Counted from the stretch's first letter, positions 1-6,190 are shown. The stretch is 9,829 nucleotides of DNA from CAG-791 sp002394525 (GCA_946536955.1 CAMNFJ010000119.1:1-9829); one strand, 5' to 3'. Notes: generated by a model from the sequence alone, not told the origin. Made by a program: numbers and translations.

Positions 1-56
1 TGGTCTGAAGCCTCTTGATATGCGGACATTTAGATAAGGAGACATTACACAATTAT

Positions 57-974
57 ATGCAGCAATACAGAGATCACATGCTGCGCGCCGTCGCCGCGGA
101 CGCGCAGATCAGGGCCTTTGCGGTCACATCCAGAGACCTGACCGAACAGGCCCGCCAGGCCCACAACACCAGTCCCATCGCGACGGCAGCCCTGGGCAGG
201 TCCATGTCCGGAGCCCTCATGATGGCGGAAATGCTCAAGGGCCCCAGGGACCTGCTGACGATCCAGATCGACGGGGACGGCCCCCTGCAGGGTCTGGTCG
301 TGACGTCGGACAATCACGGAAATGTCAAGGGCTATGTCAGGAACCCTTCGGTCATCCTGCCCCCCAACGCCCAGGGGCACCTGAATGTAGGCGGCGCCAT
401 CGGCAAGGGGACCCTCACCGTGATCCGGGATATGAACCTCAAGGATCCCTATATCGGCCAGATCCCCCTCGTGACCGGAGAGATCGCGGAGGACCTGACG
501 GCCTATTACGCCCAGTCCGAGCAGATCCCTTCCGCAGTGGGACTGGGGGTCCTGATGAACCGGGACAACACGGTCCGCCGCGCCGGCGGATTTGTGGTCC
601 AGCTCATGCCCTTCGCGGATGATGCCGTGATCACAAAGCTGGAGAAAAATATTAAAAAGATCGCTTCCGTCACCTCAATCCTGGAGGAGGAAAATACGCC
701 GGACCACCTGCTCAGGACGGTCCTGGAGGGCTTTGAACCGGAGATCACATCCTCCGAGGATGTTCGCTTTTTCTGCAACTGCAGCAGGGACCGGTTCGAG
801 CGGGGACTCATCCTTCTGGGCAGGAAGGAACTGGAGGACATTATCTCGGACGGGAAAGAGATCGAACTCACCTGCCAGTTCTGCAGCAAGTCCTATACCT
901 ATACGCCGGAGGACCTGAAAAAGATGCTGCCGCGCACGGATCCCGCCGCTGCCGCAGAGGATGCGGAAGAGTGA
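57..974 (+). CDS. hslO: Hsp33 family redox-regulated molecular chaperone
   Basis: Cytoplasmic holdase chaperone that is activated by oxidation and prevents aggregation of unfolding proteins (family knowledge). The 305-residue product has the Hsp33 N-terminal core (AALGRSMSGALMMAEMLKG; a DGDGPLQGLVVTSD strand region; GGFVVQLMP near the middle) and the C-terminal zinc switch with all four cysteines: C240-x-C242 (FCNCS) and C273-xx-C276 (CQFC). Length matches the family (about 290-300) apart from a short Ala/Glu-rich tail. I chose ATG at 57 because AAGGAG lies at 36-41, although the 15-nt gap is long. A TTG at 15 is also in frame but precedes that ribosome site and would add residues foreign to the family; ATG 78 lacks a ribosome site. 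The promoter is outside the window. The stop codon (972-974) lies inside the first stem of the hairpin block that follows. Confidence 0.95.
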   Translation: MQQYRDHMLRAVAADAQIRAFAVTSRDLTEQARQAHNTSPIATAALGRSMSGALMMAEMLKGPRDLLTIQIDGDGPLQGLVVTSDNHGNVKGYVRNPSVILPPNAQGHLNVGGAIGKGTLTVIRDMNLKDPYIGQIPLVTGEIAEDLTAYYAQSEQIPSAVGLGVLMNRDNTVRRAGGFVVQLMPFADDAVITKLEKNIKKIASVTSILEEENTPDHLLRTVLEGFEPEITSSEDVRFFCNCSRDRFERGLILLGRKELEDIISDGKEIELTCQFCSKSYTYTPEDLKKMLPRTDPAAAAEDAEE

Positions 975-1105
975 AAAATCCTGTCGATACAGGATTTTTC
1001 ACTCCGGAGGTTTGTGACGGGGCACAAACCTCCATCTGATGCAAAAGAGAAATCGTCTTCACGAATTTCTCTTTTGCGATGCCTGCGCACTTCGTGCTCC
1101 GGCAT
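969..1105. repeat. array of four tandem stem-loops after hslO
   Basis: Four inverted repeats sit almost end to end. (1) 969-984 pairs with 989-1004: a 16-bp perfect stem, CGAT loop. (2) 1006-1016 (GGAGGTTTGTG) pairs perfectly with 1023-1033, 6-nt loop. (3) 1041-1056 pairs with 1061-1077, 16 bp with one bulged A at 1064 and a CTTC loop. (4) 1079-1083 plus 1087-1090 pairs with 1094-1097 plus 1101-1105, with a 3x3 internal loop. Linkers are 1, 7 and 1 nt. None is followed by a T-run on either strand, so this is not a simple terminator set, though the first hairpin may still help end or stabilise hslO mRNA. It resembles a structured RNA or an interspersed palindromic element; which of these is not decidable here. 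Confidence 0.7.
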
Positions 1106-1162
1106 GCTGTGGAAGTGTGAAAAAAACGAAAAGAGAAATAGCAGGATTCCGTCTCTTGAGGA

Positions 1163-1191
1163 TTGAAAATTGTATTACATCTCATTATAAT
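1163..1191 (+). promoter_or_regulatory. sigma-A type promoter for the zinc-ribbon gene
   Basis: TTGAAA (1163-1168), a 17-nt spacer, then a perfect TATAAT (1186-1191), in a locally AT-rich stretch of an otherwise GC-rich region. Transcription would start near 1198, right at the base of the 28-nt palindrome, giving a leader of about 90 nt before the ATG at 1291. Confidence 0.8.
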
Positions 1192-1200
1192 AAAAAGTCA

Positions 1201-1228
1201 CCGGTCACGGCAGGCCTGCCGTGACCGG
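1201..1228. other. 28-nt perfect palindrome at the start of the leader
   Basis: CCGGTCACGGCAGG (1201-1214) is followed directly by its exact reverse complement (1215-1228). In plus-strand RNA it would be a 5'-terminal hairpin of about 12 bp just after the predicted start site, which could protect the transcript end. Read on the minus strand it is followed by TGACTTTTTATT, resembling a weak terminator. As DNA it could also be an operator just downstream of the -10 box. The sequence alone does not choose between these. Confidence 0.6.
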
Positions 1229-1230
1229 GA

Positions 1231-1262
1231 CAAAAAAAACGGGAGGGCTATCTGCCTTCCCG
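1231..1262 (-). terminator. terminator-like hairpin facing away from the zinc-ribbon gene
   Basis: 1240-1248 pairs with 1254-1262 (9 bp, one G-T) around a 5-nt loop. On the minus strand the stem is followed immediately by eight T residues (A run at 1232-1239), the form of an intrinsic terminator. No minus-strand gene lies upstream of it, so it would act on antisense transcripts from the 1291-2457 gene, or simply be a leader hairpin in the plus direction, about 17 nt before the ribosome site. Confidence 0.5.
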
Positions 1263-1290
1263 ATGGAATGAGGATAATGAGGATATAGAA

Positions 1291-2457
1291 ATGTATTGTG
1301 GAAAGTGTGGGGCAAAGCTGGAGGATCATGAAAAAAAGTGCCACGAATGCGGGGCACCAGTCAGGATCCGCCGCCCGGTGGAGCCTGCTCCGGCCAATGA
1401 AGTAAAGGATCCGGTTTATTTTGAAAAGCCGGGTGAAGATGTGGACGTTGAATCGATCGTCCGGATCGCGCATGGCGAGGAGCCCGCTTCTTTTGAAGAG
1501 AAAAAGGACAGGCCCGGCCGAAAGGCCGGGGGAAGACGGATCAGCAGGGAGGAGTATCTGGCCTCCCTTTCTCCTGTGGAAAAGGTCTACCGCTATCTTC
1601 AGTCGCTAAGCCATGACAGGGAAGAGCAGGAGGATAAGAGGCGGATGCGCGAGCATCTGGACCGGGCGGCAAAATACTATGCGGATGCCGGAGAGCCGGA
1701 GACGCCGGTCCTGCGCCAGGCCGCAAAACCTTCGGCAGGCCCTGGCCCCGTAAAGGATGTAAAGAAAAAGGCTGATTCTGCTCAGGCGGAGAAAAAGGCC
1801 CGCGCTCAGGAGCAGGAAAAGGCCCGCCAGGCCCGCGAGGAGGAGAAGGCCCGCGCCCTGGAAGAGGAGAAGGCCCGCCAGGCCCGCGAGGAGGAAATGA
1901 TCCGCGCTCAGGAGCAGGAAAAGGCCCGCGCCCTGGAAGAGGAGAAAGCCCGTCAGACCCGCGAGGAAGAAAAGACCCGTGCCCTTGAGCAGGAGAAGGC
2001 TCATCAGGCCCGCGGGGAGGAGACTGCCCCTGTGGCTGCCCCTGCCCCGGAAAGGGAGACAAGAGTCCCTGTCCGGACTGAAACGAGGGAAGTCAGAGAG
2101 GACCAGCCCCGGCGGATCCTTTCCAGGGAGGAAGAGGAGATCCGCCAGGCCCGCAGGCTCCGCAGATACTATGAGGACCAGGAGGACGGACTGGACCGCT
2201 TCCTTGGAAAATTCGGTATCAGCAGGGAGACGGCGGTCCGGATCGCCACCCTCTTCCTGATCGCCGTCCTCAGCGTCATCTATGTGATGGGGCGGGGAGA
2301 CGCAAAAGACAGGGCAGGTTCTGCTGCTCCCGGATCCGGAATGACCGGGGCGGAGTCCGCGCCGGAGGCCGGCGGAGACAATACGGATGCCTACGGTACG
2401 GACAGCGAGCTTCCTACCGGGGGCGGGGACTTCCAGAACTCTTCTGATTCAGAGTAA
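1291..2457 (+). CDS. zinc-ribbon, charged-helix, single-pass membrane protein
   Basis: Function not known. The 388-residue product opens with a zinc ribbon (C3-xx-C6 and C17-xx-C20, CGKCG and CHECG). An acidic/basic region follows, including SREEYLASLSPVEKVYRYL, then a long run of KARxxEEE-type octa/nonapeptides (residues 169-244) expected to form a single alpha-helix or coiled coil. After a basic segment rich in RREEEEIRQARR-like residues there is one hydrophobic stretch (about 316-334, VRIATLFLIAVLSVIYVMG), and a Gly/Ser/acidic tail to the end. Predicted topology by charge is cytoplasmic zinc ribbon and helix with the short tail outside. GAGG at 1279-1282 sits 8 nt before the ATG. It has its own strong promoter. 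The short zinc ribbon is of the type common at the N-terminus of Firmicutes membrane proteins of unknown role, so family membership says little about function. Confidence 0.85.
   Translation: MYCGKCGAKLEDHEKKCHECGAPVRIRRPVEPAPANEVKDPVYFEKPGEDVDVESIVRIAHGEEPASFEEKKDRPGRKAGGRRISREEYLASLSPVEKVYRYLQSLSHDREEQEDKRRMREHLDRAAKYYADAGEPETPVLRQAAKPSAGPGPVKDVKKKADSAQAEKKARAQEQEKARQAREEEKARALEEEKARQAREEEMIRAQEQEKARALEEEKARQTREEEKTRALEQEKAHQARGEETAPVAAPAPERETRVPVRTETREVREDQPRRILSREEEEIRQARRLRRYYEDQEDGLDRFLGKFGISRETAVRIATLFLIAVLSVIYVMGRGDAKDRAGSAAPGSGMTGAESAPEAGGDNTDAYGTDSELPTGGGDFQNSSDSE
1795..2022 (+). repeat. degenerate tandem repeat coding KARxxEEE units
   Basis: Nine successive 24- or 27-bp units, mostly alternating, encode KARAQEQE, KARQAREEE, KARALEEE, KARQAREEE, MIRAQEQE, KARALEEE, KARQTREEE, KTRALEQE and KAHQARGEE (residues 169-244). 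The effective higher-order period is 51 bp (17 residues). Near-identical codons in several units point to duplication or slippage rather than convergent composition. Confidence 0.85.
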
Positions 2458-2551
2458 CCGTACAGAGCAGCTTTAGAGAATGACCACAGGGTGCAGCCCT
2501 ACAGAGTGACCGGACCTGCCGGCGGCCTGAATAACAGAATCAAAGACGGGG

Positions 2552-2612
2552 GATCCGGCGGCTGCTGATGAAAAAGCTGATGAAAAAGCTGATGAAAAAG
2601 CCGGTCCGGATC
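2552..2612 (+). promoter_or_regulatory. leader hairpin enclosing a 3 x 12-bp tandem repeat
   Basis: GATCCGG-CGGC (2552-2562) pairs with GCCG-(GT)-CCGGATC (2600-2612): 11 bp with a two-base bulge. The loop consists mostly of three exact copies of CTGATGAAAAAG (2565-2576, 2577-2588, 2589-2600). No T-run follows. It lies 68 nt before the transporter start, so a role in controlling that gene is possible but unproven. The rest of the 2458-2680 gap shows no convincing promoter or terminator to me. Confidence 0.4.
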
Positions 2613-2636
2613 ACGGCTTTAACTGACATTATTTGA
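2568..2636 (+). CDS. possible 22-residue leader micropeptide
   Basis: An ATG at 2568 opens a 22-codon frame ending at TGA 2634-2636. The peptide starts with three MKKL/MKKP-type repeats and ends in RITALTDII; it is rich in Lys (6), Met (3) and Leu. A G-rich stretch (GGGGGA, about 2548-2553) is rather far from the first ATG, and the two later in-frame ATGs (2580, 2592) have no better site. It overlaps the hairpin at 2552-2612 and ends 44 nt before the transporter ATG. It could be a translated leader for the transporter, or a chance frame created by the 12-bp repeat. Confidence 0.25.
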   Translation: MKKLMKKLMKKPVRITALTDII

Positions 2637-2680
2637 CTGAAATCAATCGAACGGAAAGACGGGAAAGAGAAGGAACAGTT

Positions 2681-4036
2681 ATGGAGAGAGAATCTTTAGG
2701 TAGTCGTTTGGGGTTTATTCTGATCAGCGCAGGGTGCGCGATCGGTATTGGTAATGTTTGGAGATTTCCGTATTTGTGTGGACAATACGGAGGAGGGGCC
2801 TTTGTCCTGGTCTATCTCTTTTTCCTGGTGATCATGGGCCTGCCGGCCATGTGCATGGAGTTTTCCATCGGGCGCGCCAGCCAGAAGAGTCCCGTCCGCA
2901 TGTATCATGAGCTTGAGCCGAAGGGATCCTTCTGGCACATCCACGGGTATTTCTGCCTGGTGGGTAACTATGTTCTGATGATGTTCTACACAACGGTGGC
3001 GGGCTGGATGCTGCAGTATTTCTTCCAGGAGATCAGCGGCAGGTTCATCGGCCTGGACCCCGAAGGGGTTGAAGGCGTATTCAATTCAGGGCTGCAGAAT
3101 CCCGCCCTCCAGGTCGGCTTCATGGCAGTCGTGGTCGTTCTCGGCTTCCTGGTCAATATGAGAGGCCTTCAGAGCGGCCTGGAGCGCGTGACCAAGGTCA
3201 TGATGATCCTCCTGATCATCATCATGATGATCCTGGCAGTCAACAGCCTCTTCCTGCCGGGCGCGGGCGTCGGAATCCGCTACCTCCTGGTCCCCGATTT
3301 TAAGAGGATGCAGGAAGCCGGCATCTGGAATGTGATCGTCGCCGCCATGAACCAGTCCTTCTTCACGCTCAGCATCGGCATCGGTTCCATGGCCATCTTC
3401 GGAAGCTATATCGGCAAGGACCAGGCCCTGATGGGAGAGTCCGTCAACGTCGTCCTTCTGGACACCCTGGTCGCCATCTGCTCCGGCCTGATCATCATAC
3501 CCGCCTGCTTCGCCTATGACGTGGAGCCGGGAGCGGGCCCGAGCCTGATTTTCATCACCCTGCCCAATATCTTCAACAACATGCCTATGGGACGGGTCTG
3601 GGGAAGCCTTTTCTTCATCTTTATGTCCTTCGCGGCTTTCTCCACAGTCCTGGCTGTCTTCGAAAATATCATGGCCATGTGCATGGACCTCTTTGGCTGG
3701 GACAGGACGAAGACTGGCCTGATCAATATCGTCCTGCTCTTTATCCTCTCTCTGCCCTGCGCGCTGGGCTTCAATGTCCTGTCGGGCATCCAGCCCCTGG
3801 GGGAGGGGAGCACCTTCCTGGATCTGGAGGACTACATCGTCAGCAACTTCCTCCTTCCTCTGGGCTCCCTGGTCTTCGTGTTCTTCTGCACCCGCAAGAG
3901 CGGCTGGGGATGGGAGAACTTCAGAAGGGAGGCAGACGAGGGCGAGGGCCTCAAGGTCCGCGACTGGATGCGGCCCTATATCACCTGGGTGCTGCCTGTC
4001 CTGATCATTATTGTCTTTGTCATGGGTGTGATCTGA
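2681..4036 (+). CDS. sodium-dependent transporter, NSS (SNF/LeuT-like) family
   Basis: Inner-membrane Na+-coupled symporter, in bacteria usually for amino acids. The 451-residue length fits bacterial NSS proteins. TM1 carries the signature SRLGFILISAGCAIGIGNVWRF, with the unwound AIGIGN segment and N25 matching LeuT N27, then GGGAF and the TM2 region ending MEFSIGR. TM8 has FSTVLAVFEN, and hydrophobic segments continue to a final IIVFVMGVI. The residue equivalent to LeuT N21 is Cys19. The ATG at 2681 is chosen because AAGGA (2670-2674) is 6 nt upstream and the family match starts within a few residues; an in-frame TTG at 2633 would prepend a charged, unrelated segment. Codons in the first 45 or so positions are A/T-rich, unlike the rest. 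The substrate cannot be read from sequence. The next gene starts 37 nt downstream. Confidence 0.93.
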   Translation: MERESLGSRLGFILISAGCAIGIGNVWRFPYLCGQYGGGAFVLVYLFFLVIMGLPAMCMEFSIGRASQKSPVRMYHELEPKGSFWHIHGYFCLVGNYVLMMFYTTVAGWMLQYFFQEISGRFIGLDPEGVEGVFNSGLQNPALQVGFMAVVVVLGFLVNMRGLQSGLERVTKVMMILLIIIMMILAVNSLFLPGAGVGIRYLLVPDFKRMQEAGIWNVIVAAMNQSFFTLSIGIGSMAIFGSYIGKDQALMGESVNVVLLDTLVAICSGLIIIPACFAYDVEPGAGPSLIFITLPNIFNNMPMGRVWGSLFFIFMSFAAFSTVLAVFENIMAMCMDLFGWDRTKTGLINIVLLFILSLPCALGFNVLSGIQPLGEGSTFLDLEDYIVSNFLLPLGSLVFVFFCTRKSGWGWENFRREADEGEGLKVRDWMRPYITWVLPVLIIIVFVMGVI

Positions 4037-4073
4037 CACAGGTTTTGTCCAACCGAAAGGGATCCGCAGGGAT

Positions 4074-5615
4074 ATGCCGTCTGTTAATGGAAATACGATA
4101 GAAGAACATTCCGCGAAAAAGAAGGCGCGGCGGGGGATCAGATGGATTTTTCCGGTCGCGCTTCTTTTTTGCGCCCTGATTCTGGGACTTGGCGCGGCGG
4201 GGGCCTGGTATTTTTTTACTCCGACCGAATACAGCGAGGAGGAGGCCGCCGCCTATGTCAGGACCATATACGGAGACAGCTGGGAGCTCAGGGAAAAGAT
4301 CCCGCTCGCGGATGAGGCAGGGGAAGGGACCCGCTATCTCTTTGCCGAGAGTAGTTCTTCCGACAAATCGTTTTCTGACAGTACTTTTTCTGACAGAACC
4401 TTTTCTGACAGAACTTTTTCTGACAGAACCTTTTCTGTTTTTTCCCTCTCTGTGCCGGTCTACGAGGACGGGAAACCCACAGGAAAATACCGCAAGGCCC
4501 TTTTTGACAACTATTTCAGCACCGTGATCGAAAGAAATATGGACGGGCTCAGGGACCTGGAGAAGGAGACCGGGTCAGAGGCCGGGATCCGGCTGGAGAT
4601 CGGACGGGAGGGGGATCCCGAGGGCATTTACGGCGCGGAATACCTGTTCAGCATTTATATCGACAGGAAGAGTGACTTTCCTGCCTGCGCAGATCTGGTG
4701 GAAAAAATAGACAGCCTCCTGGCCTTTACGCGCGCGGACGCGCAGACATCGGATGCCGGTTCTTCTTCCGCCGCCTATGAAAAGCTGCGCCCTGTGGTGC
4801 CCTCTGTCCGGATCTATATGAAACCGGAGAAGTCCGGGCCCGCGGCCGACGCGGTCTCCTCCGCGGCGGTCCCTTACGAAAGCGGCTCCATCCCGCGCCA
4901 GGACGGCCTGACAGACGACTGGACCGCCCCCGGAGAGCGGGAGAAGTACAGGCTCAGCACGATCCCCCTCTCTGACACGGAGAAGACCCGGATGAAGGCG
5001 GACCAGATCTTTGCCCGCATGGAAAATGACTATGTGGACGCCTCGCGCGCCGGCGCCGGCAGCTTTTATGCCGCCTCCCCGGACCTCAGGGAAAAATATC
5101 CCGCGCCCGTGCTCACCGTCGTCAATATCGGCGGACATGACCTGACCGGGACCACGGGCGGCAAGGGGGACTTTTCCTATACCCTGGTCTACCACCGCGC
5201 GACAGACAGCTACTGGATGACCGGCCTCGACCCCTGCGAGGACTTTGACGGCAACCCCTTCGGCAGCTATGCCCGCAGTGGGGCTTTTGCCAGGCTGATC
5301 CAGTACCTTGGCGGAACATATTCCTGCTCCGACTGGAAGGCAGAGTGGAAGATCGGCAGCAGCCGCTGGGAGGCGGAGGAGAAGACCGCCGCGACGGGGG
5401 CGAGCCCCTACAGCCACAGGAGCTTTACGATCTTCCGCAACGGCAACAACGAAAAGCTGGACCAGGTGCCGGAGATCTTCCAGGGGACCGGCGCCCTGCC
5501 CTCGGGACGCCCCTTCAGCGTCCGGGACCTCATCCGCATGCTGGATGTCAGGATCACCATCAACCAGCAGGACATGACGGCTGTCATTTACCGGGACTTC
5601 GGAAATGAGCGGTGA
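4074..5615 (+). CDS. unrecognised membrane-anchored protein with SDRTF repeats
   Basis: I do not recognise a family. The 513-residue product has a basic N-terminus (KKKARRG), one hydrophobic segment (about 24-48, WIFPVALLFCALILGLGAAG) and no lipobox, so it should be anchored with its bulk outside. The outer part starts with a Glu/Ala-rich helix and a strand (RYLFAE), is interrupted by five SDxxF repeats (residues 96-120), and resumes with strands (FSLSVPVYEDGKPTGKYRKA). A middle disorder-prone Ser/Ala region leads to a C-terminal domain with VVNIGGHDLTG, YTLVYHRATDSYWMTGLDP, GNPFGSYAR and two Cys (DPCEDF; TYSCSDW) that might bridge. ATG 4074 has AAAGGGA at 4056-4062, 11 nt away. It sits 37 nt after the NSS gene and 77 nt before the VanZ-like gene, suggesting cotranscription. 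Real coding is supported by length and third-position GC bias. Confidence 0.85.
   Translation: MPSVNGNTIEEHSAKKKARRGIRWIFPVALLFCALILGLGAAGAWYFFTPTEYSEEEAAAYVRTIYGDSWELREKIPLADEAGEGTRYLFAESSSSDKSFSDSTFSDRTFSDRTFSDRTFSVFSLSVPVYEDGKPTGKYRKALFDNYFSTVIERNMDGLRDLEKETGSEAGIRLEIGREGDPEGIYGAEYLFSIYIDRKSDFPACADLVEKIDSLLAFTRADAQTSDAGSSSAAYEKLRPVVPSVRIYMKPEKSGPAADAVSSAAVPYESGSIPRQDGLTDDWTAPGEREKYRLSTIPLSDTEKTRMKADQIFARMENDYVDASRAGAGSFYAASPDLREKYPAPVLTVVNIGGHDLTGTTGGKGDFSYTLVYHRATDSYWMTGLDPCEDFDGNPFGSYARSGAFARLIQYLGGTYSCSDWKAEWKIGSSRWEAEEKTAATGASPYSHRSFTIFRNGNNEKLDQVPEIFQGTGALPSGRPFSVRDLIRMLDVRITINQQDMTAVIYRDFGNER
4359..4433 (+). repeat. 15-bp in-frame minisatellite, five units
   Basis: Five 15-bp units encode SDKSF, SDSTF, SDRTF, SDRTF, SDRTF. 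The last three units differ only at the Thr codon (ACC/ACT/ACC) and have the form TCTGACAGAACCTTT. The T-rich composition contrasts with the GC-rich flanks. A unit length divisible by three lets copy number change without frameshift. Confidence 0.9.
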
Positions 5616-5678
5616 CCCGCACGGGTCCGGAGCGGTGACCTGGACAGGCCCCGATCGGTGACCCGAACGGAGCCCTGA
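5610..5678 (+). repeat. three degenerate 23-bp direct repeats
   Basis: CGGTGACC occurs at 5610-5617, 5633-5640 and 5656-5663, an exact 23-bp period, with partly conserved remainders (ACgG and CC/GA positions). The first copy contains the stop codon of the upstream gene; the third ends 15 nt before the VanZ-like start. It could be a regulator-binding array, a small duplication, or chance after a short duplication. Confidence 0.55.
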
Positions 5679-5692
5679 GAGAGGTATCTGTA

Positions 5693-6190
5693 ATGCGCAA
5701 AAAACTCCTGACCATCCTGACCCTGCTCTGGATGGTCTTTATTTTTTTCATGTCCTCCGCAGGCCAGGAGACATCGGACGGCCAGAGCGACGCGGTCTGT
5801 GACCTGATCGGCAGCGTATTCGTCGAGGACTACGAGAACCTCCCGCCTGAAGAGAAGGCCGAGTGGCAGGACCGGATCACCTTCCCTGTCCGCAAGGGAG
5901 CCCACATGACCGAATATGCCATTCTGGGGGCCCTGCTCACGCTCACAGCCTGTGAATACCTGTCGGCGGGGAAGGGTGGCGGACCTGGGAAAAAGGACGC
6001 AGAGAGGACGGAAAAGGCCCCATACGCGGCCGCCCTGGCAGCCGGCTTTCTGTACGCCGCCAGCGATGAATTTCACCAGCGCTTTGTCCCGGGCCGGTCC
6101 GGGGAGCTCAGGGATGTCCTGATCGACACGGCCGGGGTCCTGATCGGAATCTGCATCGTATGGGCTTTAAAAGAACATCACAGGAAATAA
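5693..6190 (+). CDS. VanZ-like family membrane protein
   Basis: Small integral membrane protein of the VanZ family; in one lineage VanZ gives teicoplanin resistance, but most chromosomal homologues have no proven role. The 165-residue product has four hydrophobic segments (about 5-22, 74-91, 111-124, 142-159). Conserved VanZ residues are present: RKGAHMTEY (R67, K68, H71, E74), ASDEFHQRFVPGR (D125, E126, Q129, P133, R135) and DVLIDTAGVLIG (D141, D145). A charged loop at 93-109 separates TM2 and TM3. GAGAGG at 5679-5684 lies 8 nt before the ATG. It is the last gene of the plus-strand block, with its stop codon at the edge of the terminator. Nothing links it to glycopeptide resistance here: no vanHAX-type genes are nearby. 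Confidence 0.9.
   Translation: MRKKLLTILTLLWMVFIFFMSSAGQETSDGQSDAVCDLIGSVFVEDYENLPPEEKAEWQDRITFPVRKGAHMTEYAILGALLTLTACEYLSAGKGGGPGKKDAERTEKAPYAAALAAGFLYAASDEFHQRFVPGRSGELRDVLIDTAGVLIGICIVWALKEHHRK

Noticed and set aside
15..56. TTG start at 15 for hslO
   Set aside because: The ribosome site at 36-41 lies downstream of it and the added residues do not belong to the Hsp33 family.
899..1185. Minus-strand frames of 68 and 105 codons across the hairpin block
   Set aside because: They run through four palindromes and into the antisense of hslO, with no family resemblance. An open frame across inverted repeats is better explained by the repeat structure; kept only as a note on the hairpin block.
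1541..2062. Pro/Gly-rich minus-strand frame opposite the charged repeat
   Set aside because: It is the antisense reading of the KARxxEEE repeat; low complexity, no ribosome site, and the plus-strand gene has promoter, ribosome site and domain evidence.
2633..2680. TTG start at 2633 for the NSS transporter
   Set aside because: AAGGA at 2670-2674 favours ATG 2681, and the extra charged residues precede the conserved TM1 without family support.
2458..2680. Known riboswitch before the transporter
   Set aside because: I looked for glycine, lysine, SAM and T-box-like elements and saw no recognisable conserved core or terminator.
3086..4039. 317-codon minus-strand frame opposite the NSS transporter
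   Set aside because: His/Asp/Gln/Glu-rich composition is typical of the complement of membrane-protein codons; no recognisable motif, and the sense strand is a clear NSS protein.
4575..5417. 280-codon minus-strand frame opposite the unrecognised protein
   Set aside because: Gly/Arg/Val/Ala-rich translation without motifs, as expected from antisense of GC-rich codons; the sense frame continues over 513 codons with a TM anchor and ribosome site.
5693..6190. Glycopeptide resistance locus because of the VanZ-like gene
   Set aside because: No vanR/S/H/A/X neighbours are present; chromosomal VanZ-like genes are common and mostly of unknown role.
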